A stretch of DNA of 64,000 nucleotides, from NCBI GenBank assembly GCA_034439815.1, contig JAWXBD010000173.1:1-64000 (forward strand), given 5' to 3'. Position numbers and translations under genes: made by a program. Below, in pieces: positions 28,216-36,882 of the stretch (positions are counted from its first letter, which is position 1; each line of letters starts with the position of its first letter). The notes under the pieces are model-generated. The model saw only the letters and a program-made list of their open reading frames with translations, was not told the DNA's origin and did no database searches. This DNA is from JAEUIT01 sp034439815. GTDB lineage: Bacteria; Planctomycetota; Phycisphaerae; Phycisphaerales; SM1A02.

Positions 28216-28547
28216 AGGAAGCTCCTGACCGCGGCATTGACGTCGGGATAGAACTCAAAGAGACCGACGATGCCGGTGACGACGAGCGCTTCGCGCACAG
28301 TGTCGGCGGGCTGACAGATCTTGAGCGCCCGTCCGCTCACGCTGAGCGCATCGGCCACATCAAGCAGCGCTTCGAGTCCGTCGCTGTCAGCGAATGGAAT
28401 GCCGCTGGCGTCGATGATCACGCGGCCGCGCCGGCGCACCGTTGCCTCGATCGCGGCATCGCGGAACATCTTCGCGTCCGCGCCGCTGAGCGGCCCTTGC
28501 GGGACAAGCACGCTCACAGCTCCAGTGACAGTTTCGGCGATCTGCAT
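28212..28547 (-). CDS. STAS-domain protein (anti-sigma-factor antagonist fold)
   Basis: A 111-residue single STAS domain (SpoIIAA-like). The conserved segment VIIDASGIPFADSDGLEAL (about 43-61) corresponds to the phosphorylation loop. In SpoIIAA the second serine of DSSG is phosphorylated; here the motif is D54-S55-D56-G57, so an aspartate replaces it. Such proteins usually bind a serine kinase or anti-sigma factor. The gene lies between a sensor histidine kinase gene and the assembly ATPase gene and overlaps the latter by four bases, suggesting a regulatory role in pilus expression or assembly. Confidence 0.85.
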   Translation of the reverse strand: MQIAETVTGAVSVLVPQGPLSGADAKMFRDAAIEATVRRRGRVIIDASGIPFADSDGLEALLDVADALSVSGRALKICQPADTVREALVVTGIVGLFEFYPDVNAAVRSFL

Positions 28548-28571
28548 CGGTTTCCTCTTGCCCTCTCCGGG

Positions 28572-30431
28572 TTATGCAGCGGCGCTGGCGCTCTGGCGAA
28601 GTGGCACGGTCAACGTGAAGGTCGAGCCCTTGTCGATTGCAGAACGCACAGTGATGTCCCCGCCGTGCAGCCGCGCGATCTGCCGCGCGATGGGCAGACC
28701 AAGGCCCGTGCCCGCGATGCCTTCCACGCGCTGATCTTTCGAGCGGTAGAAGCTGCGGAACACCAGTTCCTGTTCGTCGTCGCGGATGCCGATTCCGGAG
28801 TCCGTGATCTCGAACCGCACGTCTTCGGGACTCGTCTTCACCGTCATTGAGACCGAGCCGGACTCGGGCGTGTACTTGAGTGCATTGCCAAGCAGATTCG
28901 CCAGCGTCATCTGGATCTTGTCGCGATCCCCAGTGAGCTGCGGGAACTTCGGCGGCAACCGGAACTCGAGCCCGATCTTGCGTTCCGCGGCCTGGGCCTT
29001 GAAATCACGCTCGAGATCCTTGAGCATCGGCTCGATGCGCACATCGTCGGGATGCAGCCGAATCGTGCCTGCTTCAATTTCGGAGATAGACAGCATGTCG
29101 CCGACCATGCGCTCGAGCCGGCGGGTTTCCTGATTGATCACGTCGAGACAGCGCGAGCGCGACTCGGTGGTTTGATCCTCGTCTTCAATCAGCTCGTCGA
29201 CATAGAGGCGCACGTTCGTGAGCGGCGTGCGCAGTTCATGCGTTGCCTGCGCGACGAACGCATCGCGCGATCGATCGGCGAGCCGCTGCTGCGTCACGTC
29301 CTCAAGCAGGAGCAGCGCGCCGCCGGCCGACGAGGCGATACTTCGGATAGAGAAGCGCAGAATGCTCTCGTCAGCGGCCGCGTTGGAGTCACTCTGCATG
29401 TCGCCGACTGCATTGGCGAGCGGCACTTCAAGCGTGGCCCGCGCGCCGGCTTCGCCGCCGGCGGCGCGTTTCACTGCGGCAATCAGTTCACCGTCGCGCA
29501 GAATCTCGTCCATCGCACGGCCGAGCGCCGTTTCGCGGCGATTCCCGAGCAGCAGCGCGGCGGCACCGTTCATGTATCGAACGCGGTGCGCGATATCCGT
29601 CACGATGACGCCATGCCAGAGCGCATCGCACACGCCAAGCGCATCCCCGTCGCTTACGCAGACAGCGCCGGCGGGCGCCTCGTGACCAGGAGCATGACTT
29701 GCAGAATCGAGCCGCGGCAGGAGACAGTTCCACGCGGGAGCGAGCGGTCCGAATCGGTCATCGATCTTGAGCGCATCGGTATGCAGTTCACCCGCAGCTG
29801 CGGACGCTACGGATTCCGCCACAGCGAGGACATCGCGCATGGCGCGACGCGTGGTGAGACCGACCAAGAGGACCGCGGCACTGATGCCGAGGCTGACAAA
29901 GAGCGCGTTCAGCAGCGAGTCCGCCTGCTGCAATGGACCTTCGAGCGTCGTGGCAAGCACGAGCGTGAGCGAGCGCCGCCCGTCAATGGCGACCGGCTGG
30001 CGAATCGTCAGAACGCCGTGTTCGTCCACGGAGCGCGCAGCAACAAGGCCGGTGCCTCCTCGCGCATCGACTGGCCAGGGATCCGGCAGAGCCTTGGCGG
30101 TGACGCGCGACGGCACCAGATCGGCAATCACCGTGCCGCCCGGCAGCTCGAGCCGGCATTCGTCGGCGTCGGTGTCCTGTCCGAGCGATCCGATCAGTCG
30201 ACGGGCGCCGGACAGATCTTCTGCGGCGAGGAGCGATCCGGCAGCGTCAGCGACGGTCATCACGTAGCCGTTCATCCCGGCGACGGCGGCATCACGAGCA
30301 GCTGCGGCAGATGAGTCGGCGATCCACCACGTCGCGGCGCCAGCGCCGAACCCTGCAACGACGGCGGTGAGCGCGACGTAGCGAAGTAACGGCGTCGAAC
30401 TGAAGCGCAGGCCTTGTCCTCGTGGGTTCAC
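28572..30431 (-). CDS. Membrane sensor histidine kinase with PAS domain
   Basis: A 619-residue sensor kinase. It has a transmembrane helix near the N terminus (about 16-38), an extracytoplasmic region, a second helix (about 170-190), a PAS-like domain (around DALWHGVIVTDIAHRVRYMN), the dimerisation/phosphoacceptor segment ATHELRTPLTNVRLY with its histidine, and a HATPase_c domain (NLLGNALKYTPESG, then GTGLGLPIARQ). I prefer GTG 30431, which has GGGGGAG eight bases upstream, to the GTG at 30473. It is embedded in the pilus operon, and a CheY-like regulator gene lies divergently at 34128, so these may form a two-component pair. Confidence 0.88.
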   Translation of the reverse strand: MNPRGQGLRFSSTPLLRYVALTAVVAGFGAGAATWWIADSSAAAARDAAVAGMNGYVMTVADAAGSLLAAEDLSGARRLIGSLGQDTDADECRLELPGGTVIADLVPSRVTAKALPDPWPVDARGGTGLVAARSVDEHGVLTIRQPVAIDGRRSLTLVLATTLEGPLQQADSLLNALFVSLGISAAVLLVGLTTRRAMRDVLAVAESVASAAAGELHTDALKIDDRFGPLAPAWNCLLPRLDSASHAPGHEAPAGAVCVSDGDALGVCDALWHGVIVTDIAHRVRYMNGAAALLLGNRRETALGRAMDEILRDGELIAAVKRAAGGEAGARATLEVPLANAVGDMQSDSNAAADESILRFSIRSIASSAGGALLLLEDVTQQRLADRSRDAFVAQATHELRTPLTNVRLYVDELIEDEDQTTESRSRCLDVINQETRRLERMVGDMLSISEIEAGTIRLHPDDVRIEPMLKDLERDFKAQAAERKIGLEFRLPPKFPQLTGDRDKIQMTLANLLGNALKYTPESGSVSMTVKTSPEDVRFEITDSGIGIRDDEQELVFRSFYRSKDQRVEGIAGTGLGLPIARQIARLHGGDITVRSAIDKGSTFTLTVPLRQSASAAA

Positions 30432-30627
30432 TGCAGCAACTCCCCCGAAAGATGGACCCCCCCGGCGCGGCACCGCTGCAACAGAAGAGCGCAGCGTCTC
30501 CGCGACAGGAAGAATCTACTCAGCGGCTATCGGCGGTCGGACACCTTTGATTCAGTCCACTTGCCTGCTTGGAGAGGTCCGCTTGGGATGGGTCCGCCGG
30601 ATTGGAGCGGTTGCACGTGCGGTGTCG

Positions 30628-31908
30628 TCAGGGGGCAGGGAGCGGCTGCGACACGCTGCCCGACTTGAGTTGCCAGGTGGTGGAGGTGAATCCCGGCGCT
30701 GGCGCAACGAAGCACCACGGGTCAGGTTCCGTAATGAGCGTGCCGCTGACCGTGAGGTTTCCGCACACAACGAATGTCGCCGTCCGCAGCCTCCCGCTCA
30801 CGACCGCGTCGCCGGTGACGAAGACCATGCCGTCGATGCCCGGCGTGTACGTGTCGCTCGTGTCGGTATCCCACCCGCCCCCGACAAACGGGTACGGTGT
30901 TCCCTGCGGCGCAAAATTGACGTTCGTACCGGAGGACTCCGACAAGACCGTGCTCGTGGTGCTGAACGTCATGTTGCCGCGCACAATCAGGGTTGGATAT
31001 CCGTGCACAGCAGGTTCGAACACGATGCCGCTGCCGATGAATGAGCCGGCACCCGGATCGAGCAGGATCAGCGTTCCGGCAACGCGGCAGTTCGCAATGG
31101 AGACTCTGCGGCCCGCGCAGTTGACGACGTAGATGCCCGATGTGTTCAGCGTCCCCGTTGGATTCGAGCGCGGCGAGGCGAGGAGTCGCGAAAGCGCGAA
31201 CGCACTCGTTCCCGTCGGAATGATGTACGTGGTGCCGCTTGCAATGAGCGTGTCGATCGCGCTGGCCTCGGGAAAGGCGACCAGCTTCGCTGCGTGGTCC
31301 GCCGCGCTTTTCACAGTGTTTCCGACGGCGTTGGACTGCTCGACGTCCCCTGCGACAGTTCCTCCGCCCGCGACGTCCAGTTGCGCTGCGATCCCCTCGC
31401 CGCTCGGGATCGACACCGTCCCGCTGCTCGTGACCGTCAGCACCTTGCCGACCGCGAGCGCTTTCTGAAACGCGCTGTAAGGCCTCGTGACCGCGATTGC
31501 CTGGCCGACGATGCGGCGCTGCGCGAGTCCCACCGTTGCCGTGGAGTCGATCACGGCCGGTTGGAATTCATTCACGCCCACCGCCGGAGCGGAGTTCGCG
31601 ATCGTTGCGGTCAGGCTCTCGCGCCCGGAGGCGCTGCTGAGCGTGGCCGTGGACGGCACGGTGCCCCCCGCGTAGGCAACGTGGCGATTGAGCGCAGCAA
31701 GCCCCCACGCGAGCCCGCTCCGCGCGAGCACCCGCGCCTTCGCCACATCCTCCTGATCGCGACCCGCGTGCATCAGTGCCTGCGATGCGAGGAGCGAGCC
31801 GGTCGCAACGGCCGCGAGCAAGAGCGACAGTCCGACGGCAAGCACATACGCCGTGCCGCGACATCGGTGACGGTAGCTGAGCGATGCACGGCGTCGATGA
31901 TGTGTCAT
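30628..31908 (-). CDS. PilX-like pilus-associated surface protein
   Basis: A 426-residue protein with a basic N-terminal tail, one hydrophobic segment (about 19-42, AYVLAVGLSLLLAAVATGSLL) and a long Thr/Ser/Val-rich beta-strand region with repeating strand patterns (for example TFVVCGNLTVSGTLI). This resembles PilX N-terminal-domain proteins encoded in minor-pilin clusters. It lacks a clear prepilin cleavage site. Its start overlaps the stop of the PilV-type gene by four bases. It is probably membrane-anchored or exported and may sit at the pilus tip or base. The 196 bases that follow separate it from the histidine kinase gene. Confidence 0.68.
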   Translation of the reverse strand: MTHHRRRASLSYRHRCRGTAYVLAVGLSLLLAAVATGSLLASQALMHAGRDQEDVAKARVLARSGLAWGLAALNRHVAYAGGTVPSTATLSSASGRESLTATIANSAPAVGVNEFQPAVIDSTATVGLAQRRIVGQAIAVTRPYSAFQKALAVGKVLTVTSSGTVSIPSGEGIAAQLDVAGGGTVAGDVEQSNAVGNTVKSAADHAAKLVAFPEASAIDTLIASGTTYIIPTGTSAFALSRLLASPRSNPTGTLNTSGIYVVNCAGRRVSIANCRVAGTLILLDPGAGSFIGSGIVFEPAVHGYPTLIVRGNMTFSTTSTVLSESSGTNVNFAPQGTPYPFVGGGWDTDTSDTYTPGIDGMVFVTGDAVVSGRLRTATFVVCGNLTVSGTLITEPDPWCFVAPAPGFTSTTWQLKSGSVSQPLPAP

Positions 31909-32414
31909 TCGCGGGTGACCAGCATGGTGCGGGTAAGCAGCGGCCGACCGAACCGCAGCGTGGTGATGGTGATGCGCTTGAGCCCCTGATCGGTGCCCGA
32001 GCCCACGAGAGGATCACCCATGGTCACAAAGCCCACGGTGACTTGCATGCTCCAGCCGGACGCAGCACTCTGTTCGATTGGCAGTCCTGACCACCCGTGC
32101 GCGTCGTCCACGTCGTCCCAGGCGAGCGGACTCGTCGCGCTCTCGCCGGAGTCGGCGCCCAGCGCAGCCGACGGTGTTGTCGGATCGGCGAACGGCAGCA
32201 TGACGAGATAATTCATCATGGTGTCCGTGAGTGCGGTCGCCTGCCGCACGTTTTCCGCTGTCTGCGCGGTCTTCGCGGCGGCGGTCGCCGCTTGCATGCA
32301 GGCAGCCGTCGCGACCGCGGTGACGAGCAACGCGATCGACACTTCCACGAGTGACATGCCGCGGGCGGGCCGTGGCCCTGCGAAGCGCGTCGACCTCGTG
32401 CCGACGTTGATCAT
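31905..32414 (-). CDS. Minor prepilin, PilV-like
   Basis: A 169-residue minor pseudopilin. A 19-residue basic leader ends in the class III cleavage site RG-MSLVEVSIALLVTAVA, with the conserved glycine before and glutamate at mature position 5. A hydrophobic alpha helix and a beta-rich domain follow. It overlaps both neighbours by ATGA. Minor pilins of this type prime pilus assembly or form the tip complex. The assignment to PilV rests on gene order (FimT/GspH, PilW, PilV, PilX types). Confidence 0.78.
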   Translation of the reverse strand: MINVGTRSTRFAGPRPARGMSLVEVSIALLVTAVATAACMQAATAAAKTAQTAENVRQATALTDTMMNYLVMLPFADPTTPSAALGADSGESATSPLAWDDVDDAHGWSGLPIEQSAASGWSMQVTVGFVTMGDPLVGSGTDQGLKRITITTLRFGRPLLTRTMLVTRE

Positions 32415-33454
32415 GGTTTCACCGGCAGTGCTGGTAGGACGAAGAGTTCGGTGCGTTTCGTGGCATCGGCGTCATCCGAGGTAATCGTTCCGGTCAGCGC
32501 AGGCAGATGCGTGGACGACGAACTCGATGTGGGCAGCGTGACCGTGCCGAACATCTGGTAATTCAAGCTGCCGCTTGCGGGAAGCCATGTCACCAGAAGA
32601 CCCGTGTAGATCGAGTCGTTGGGCGGCAGCTCCATTGAATGAATTTGCTCGACGTGCGCGGCGCCAAGGAGACTGGGGCTGCTGAAGACGACCGCGACCT
32701 CCGTAGCGCCCGCGGGCATGGTCGTTGCCGGAAACGGCACGACCACCCAGGACATGCTGCCCGGGAGACTGACCGTCGCAAGTGTGACGGTGGCGAGAAC
32801 CGTGGCCGTCGGAAGCCCGCCGCTCACCGTGCGGAGCTGCACCGTGGTGGTGCCGCCGCCATCGCTGCCGCGCGACATGCGGACGAGAAAACCGAGGATC
32901 GTCCATCGCTTTGTTGATGTCGGCAGCACCGGGCGCGTGACGAGTGCGACGCCACCTGTGGCCATGACAGTGACCTTGGCCGTGGCACCGGTCGGCTCCG
33001 GCGTTCCGCCCAGCATGAACGCGGTGGGCACAGCCTGGATCGTCGGCGTCGAAGCGTGTGACCGCTCGACCAGTCCGAACTCCAGACTGTCAACGGATGA
33101 AACCATTGTCGCTGTGCCCGAAGCGTCCGTGCGCGTCAGGGGATCGCCTCCGCCGCCTCCCCAGGCATACGTCGCCGATTCCGCGCTGCCATCCGCGTCG
33201 CGGTCAGGCAGCTCGATCGCCAGCGAGGTCGCAGTCTGCGCGGTGACGGCAACTGCTTCAGACAGCTCGCGGCGCATCAGCGTCAGTCCCTCGCTGAGAT
33301 CGCGGTCGCCGCCGCCACGCTCGATCAGTGCCATTGCGCGCTGGGTCTGCATGAAGACGGACAGTGCGGCCGCTGACAAAGTGACCATCAAGCCGGCCGC
33401 AATGACGACTTCGACGAGCGTGGTGCCGCGATGGCGCGGGAGGCTCAGTTCCAT
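32411..33454 (-). CDS. Minor prepilin, PilW-like
   Basis: A 347-residue prepilin, long for a minor subunit as is usual for PilW. The leader is short, with cleavage expected at RG-TTLVEVVIAAGLMVTL; glutamate at mature position 5 is present. A hydrophobic helix is followed by a large Thr/Val-rich beta domain. Its first ten bases overlap the end of the GspH/FimT-type gene. It probably contributes to a tip complex with the neighbouring minor pilins. Confidence 0.8.
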   Translation of the reverse strand: MELSLPRHRGTTLVEVVIAAGLMVTLSAAALSVFMQTQRAMALIERGGGDRDLSEGLTLMRRELSEAVAVTAQTATSLAIELPDRDADGSAESATYAWGGGGGDPLTRTDASGTATMVSSVDSLEFGLVERSHASTPTIQAVPTAFMLGGTPEPTGATAKVTVMATGGVALVTRPVLPTSTKRWTILGFLVRMSRGSDGGGTTTVQLRTVSGGLPTATVLATVTLATVSLPGSMSWVVVPFPATTMPAGATEVAVVFSSPSLLGAAHVEQIHSMELPPNDSIYTGLLVTWLPASGSLNYQMFGTVTLPTSSSSSTHLPALTGTITSDDADATKRTELFVLPALPVKP

Positions 33455-33912
33455 CGCGCGACTCCCGAACGTTCGAGCAGAATCGCCCGTTCATGATCAC
33501 CGCGCTTCAGGACCAGCTTGCCCGTGTCGTTTGCGAGGCCGTATCCGTCAAACATGACGGTTTCGTCGTCAAAGCCGACTTCCTTGAACGTGACCCGGTA
33601 CGGGCTTGCCTCCAGATCGAACGTGCCGGATGACCAGCTGGTGCCCGCGCCTGCAAGACCCTTGACTTCCACGGTTCCGCCGTTCAGTTCGAACACGACC
33701 GTCGCCGGCTTTCCCGTCATGACGGCGCGGTCGCGAATCGAACCCAGTTCGTGCATCAGCCGCCGCGCCGCGGCGTCGACGCATGCCCGATCGGACAGTC
33801 GTCCGAATCGCGGCACCGCTATCCCTGCCAGCAACGCGACGATGGCCAGCGTCATCAGCACTTCGAAGAGTGATGTGCCGAGTCGGCGTGCGCGATGACT
33901 GGCGAGCGACAT
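33445..33912 (-). CDS. Minor prepilin, GspH/FimT-like
   Basis: A 155-residue minor pseudopilin and the first gene of the long pilus operon. The cleavage motif LG-TSLFEVLMTLAIVALLAG includes the glycine and the glutamate expected for a class III signal, and the mature protein has the pattern AVPRFGRLSDRACVDAAARR common in GspH/FimT proteins. No strong ribosome binding site precedes ATG 33912. The 215-base region upstream is shared with the divergent response regulator gene and must hold the operon promoter. Confidence 0.82.
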   Translation of the reverse strand: MSLASHRARRLGTSLFEVLMTLAIVALLAGIAVPRFGRLSDRACVDAAARRLMHELGSIRDRAVMTGKPATVVFELNGGTVEVKGLAGAGTSWSSGTFDLEASPYRVTFKEVGFDDETVMFDGYGLANDTGKLVLKRGDHERAILLERSGVARWN

Positions 33913-34127
33913 GCGAGGTGCATCGGCTTCGGGTGCCTGCGGATTGAGGCGAACTGCGGAAACTTTCGGTGCATGTGCCTTTATCGGTCGACAGCCGTCC
34001 CCGCGTTCTCGTCCCGTTGCGACATTGCGTTCGAGCGCGGTCCGCCCGTGGTCGATGACACTGCGGAGTCTCGACCGTTGTCGAAGACGTCGTCCGCGAA
34101 GGTCGCGAAAGCATTGAGTGCAATCTG

Positions 34128-34595
34128 ATGGCGAACACGTTCAATCCGAGCCGCATGGACATTGCTTCCGGCTCGCCGCCGCGCGCCGCGCCGGTCATCG
34201 TCATCGCCGACGATGAGCCCGCGATCCGCCTCGTCATCGCCCGCAAGCTGCAGCAGGTCGGATGGACCGTCGTGCCCGTGGCGAACGGTGAAGACGCTGT
34301 TCGCGAAGCAACCGCTCATCAACCGCAGCTGGTGATCACCGATCTTCAGATGCCCCGGATGGACGGATTGTGCATGGCACGTCAGCTCTTCAGCAATCCC
34401 GCGACGGGTCACATTCCGCTCATTCTGCTTTCTGCGCGCGGTCACCGAATCTCGACGCACGACCTCACCAACACGAACGTGCAGCACGTGATGCTGAAGC
34501 CGTTCAGCATGCGGCAGATTCTCGCCATTGCGCAGGACTATTGGGATTTCACAACGGGAGACGGCGCCGCGTCCCCGAATGCTCAGGCTGCTTGA
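34128..34595 (+). CDS. CheY-like single-domain response regulator
   Basis: A 155-residue receiver protein. After about 22 N-terminal residues the receiver domain shows the acidic pocket D28-D29-E30, the phosphoacceptor D72 in VITDLQMPRMDG, S102 in LLSARG and the conserved lysine K124 in MLKPF. There is no output domain, so it acts by protein contact. It diverges from the pilus operon that contains a sensor histidine kinase and is followed after 60 bases by an HD-GYP protein gene. A phosphorelay from that kinase is plausible but not proven. A second in-frame ATG (34155) is an alternative start. Confidence 0.88.
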   Translation: MANTFNPSRMDIASGSPPRAAPVIVIADDEPAIRLVIARKLQQVGWTVVPVANGEDAVREATAHQPQLVITDLQMPRMDGLCMARQLFSNPATGHIPLILLSARGHRISTHDLTNTNVQHVMLKPFSMRQILAIAQDYWDFTTGDGAASPNAQAA

Positions 34596-34655
34596 CGTCG
34601 ACGGCCACGAATCGCGACAGCCTCCCATACGACCGCTTCTGGAAACACGCGAGCC

Positions 34656-36116
34656 ATGCAAGGCACATACCAGGAAACATCCGACTCTTCCGCGGCATCC
34701 GCTGCGTTGACCCTGCTCAACGAAGTGTGCGAGCGCGGTGCAGAGCTTGGCCTGACGTGGAATGACTGCATATCGACCGACGGAGCGGACGGAGTGCACA
34801 CTCGATGTGCAACCGACAGCGCAGGCGCGGTCCCGCGACAGTTCTCGATTCACTGGCAAGGGCTCGAACGCCGCACGGTTCATCATTGTGATGAGCGCGA
34901 AGCGGAGCTGATCACGACCGCGCTCCGCTGGTCGCTTGAGAAGATCGCCGGCGATCAGGAGCACGAACTGGTCGTTGCCGACTTTTGCGAAAAGCTGTCA
35001 CAGGCATACGAAGAGACCTACTCGCTCTTCCGCGCCATGCGCATGCTCGCCACCAGCGACAATGCCGAATCACTCATCCAATCGGTGTGCGCCGACATAC
35101 AGTCAACGCTGCCGTTCGACTGGCTTGCAGTGCAGTTCTCTGCGAGTTCGCGCGTCGTCGGATCCCTGCGCGGAAAGCTCGTGCTGGTGGGCAAGACGCC
35201 CGTGCCGCCAGAAGCGCTGGCTGAGCTCGCATTCTCGCGCGTCGCCACAGTCAAGGGTGACAGCTGGACGAAGGTGCTCGATCCTGCGCGCGATGTGTTC
35301 GCGGAATCCCTCGGCTCCGAAGTGGTCGTTGAACCCATCACCCATGACGACACGGTGATCGGCGTGCTGCTGGCCGGCGGCAAGCATGGCAGCGATCCCG
35401 AAGTCGCGAGTCCCGAGATCCAGTTCCTCGACGCGGCGGCCGACTTCCTTGGCACGTTTCATGAGAACATCGCCCGTCTCGACGAGCAGCGCGAAATGAT
35501 GCTGGGAACGCTGCACGCGCTCGTCGCAGCCATCGACGCGAAGGACCGTTACACATGCGGTCACTCGGAGCGTGTCGCCGCCATCGCCGCGATGATCGCC
35601 GAGTCGATGGGCATGGGCGAACGCGAGGTCGAACGCGTCCGGCTGTCCGGACTCGTGCATGACGTCGGCAAGATCGGCGTTCCCGAAGCAATCCTCTGCA
35701 AGCCGGGACGGCTCACCGAAGAGGAGTTCGCCGCGATCCAGCGCCATCCCACGATCGGCCACTGCATCCTGCAGGGTGTCCTCGGCTTCACGGACCTCCT
35801 GCCCGGCGTGCTGCATCACCATGAACGGTGGGACGGCAAGGGATATCCGCACAAACTCGCGGGCGAAGCCATTCCGCTGATGGCCCGCATCATCGGCCTT
35901 GCCGATGCATTCGACGCGATGTCCTCGACACGCTCCTATCGCTCAGCGCTGCCGCGCGAACGCGTCCTCGAAGAGATCCGCAAGGGCGCCGGCTCGCAGT
36001 TCGATCCGCGCGTGGTCAACGCATTCCAGCGCGTGAATCTCGCCGCGTACGAGGCGCTGCTCGCGCGCCATGCCGGGGCGTCCGACTGGATTGATCCGAT
36101 CCGCGCTGCAGCGTGA
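34656..36116 (+). CDS. GAF-like/HD-GYP cyclic-di-GMP phosphodiesterase
   Basis: A 486-residue cytoplasmic protein. The N-terminal 110 residues are unassigned, a GAF-like sensory domain covers about 118-275, and a complete HD-GYP domain covers about 283-465. Its metal and catalytic signatures are H335-D336 in LVHDVGKIGVP and HHHERWDGKGYP (387-398), which has the GYP triad. HD-GYP proteins hydrolyse cyclic-di-GMP, a messenger that commonly controls pili and surface behaviour. Its place beside a receiver protein and the pilus operon fits that role. It ends 34 bases before the convergent glycosyltransferase gene. Confidence 0.9.
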   Translation: MQGTYQETSDSSAASAALTLLNEVCERGAELGLTWNDCISTDGADGVHTRCATDSAGAVPRQFSIHWQGLERRTVHHCDEREAELITTALRWSLEKIAGDQEHELVVADFCEKLSQAYEETYSLFRAMRMLATSDNAESLIQSVCADIQSTLPFDWLAVQFSASSRVVGSLRGKLVLVGKTPVPPEALAELAFSRVATVKGDSWTKVLDPARDVFAESLGSEVVVEPITHDDTVIGVLLAGGKHGSDPEVASPEIQFLDAAADFLGTFHENIARLDEQREMMLGTLHALVAAIDAKDRYTCGHSERVAAIAAMIAESMGMGEREVERVRLSGLVHDVGKIGVPEAILCKPGRLTEEEFAAIQRHPTIGHCILQGVLGFTDLLPGVLHHHERWDGKGYPHKLAGEAIPLMARIIGLADAFDAMSSTRSYRSALPRERVLEEIRKGAGSQFDPRVVNAFQRVNLAAYEALLARHAGASDWIDPIRAAA

Positions 36117-36150
36117 GAACTGAACCCCGCGCTCGACGCTCGCATCGCCC

Positions 36151-36882
36151 CTACTTCCCTTCCCGCTGACCGTCGTACCACAGCTCCAGCCCCTCGCGCC
36201 GCTTCCAGGCTTCCGGTCCGCGCAGCAGCAGTTTGAGCGAGTAGAACAGCAGCGCGAACGGCTTGTGCATGCGCAGCTTGCGGCCGCTGGAGACGACCGC
36301 CGGCTCGACGAGGCCGAACCGCCCGCGCCCCATCAGCGCTTTGCTCAGCCAGACTTCTTCGCTCGCGTAGAAGCTTTCGTCGAAACCGCCAACTGCGTCG
36401 AAGTCGGATTTTCGGCACCAGACGAAACATCCCGCCGCGTAGCCGAGGTGACGCCACACCATCGTGAAAATCATGAACGATGGTTTGATGATCCACGGCA
36501 TCGGGCCTTCCAGCAGGACGAGCGCCCCGCCGCCGACCGCGCCGGCATCGAGTTCGCGCACTGCGGCGGCGAGCGTTGCATCGGCGACGCGCGTGTCGGC
36601 GTCGACGAAGACGAGATACCTCCCGCGCGCGACTCTCGCACCCGCGTTGCGGACTGCGGCGATCTGCCGCTTCTGGACGTGTTCGACGTGCGCGCCGAAG
36701 CGCTGCGCTAGCTCGGCTGTGCGATCCGTCGAGGCATCGTCGACCACAATCAGCTCATGACTGCGTCCGAGCGCAGCGAGCGCCTCGCGCAGGCGCTCGA
36801 GCGTCGCAGGCAGTTCGTGCTCTTCGTTCCATGCGGGAACGATGACGGAAATATCCAGTGCATCGTCCGCTCGACCGGTCAT
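36151..36882 (-). CDS. Family 2 glycosyltransferase
   Basis: A 243-residue GT-A fold transferase: start DISVIVPAWNEEHELPATL (about 9-27), nucleotide contact VVDDAST, metal-binding motif FVDADTRV (the DxD) and a later GGFDESFYASEEVWLS segment typical of GT2 enzymes. A hydrophobic patch near residue 210 (FALLFYSLKLLL) may touch the membrane. It would add a sugar to a lipid or polysaccharide acceptor that is unknown. ATG 36882 overlaps the astD stop codon by ATGA, so it is transcribed with the arginine-degradation genes although no metabolic link is evident. Confidence 0.85.
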   Translation of the reverse strand: MTGRADDALDISVIVPAWNEEHELPATLERLREALAALGRSHELIVVDDASTDRTAELAQRFGAHVEHVQKRQIAAVRNAGARVARGRYLVFVDADTRVADATLAAAVRELDAGAVGGGALVLLEGPMPWIIKPSFMIFTMVWRHLGYAAGCFVWCRKSDFDAVGGFDESFYASEEVWLSKALMGRGRFGLVEPAVVSSGRKLRMHKPFALLFYSLKLLLRGPEAWKRREGLELWYDGQREGK

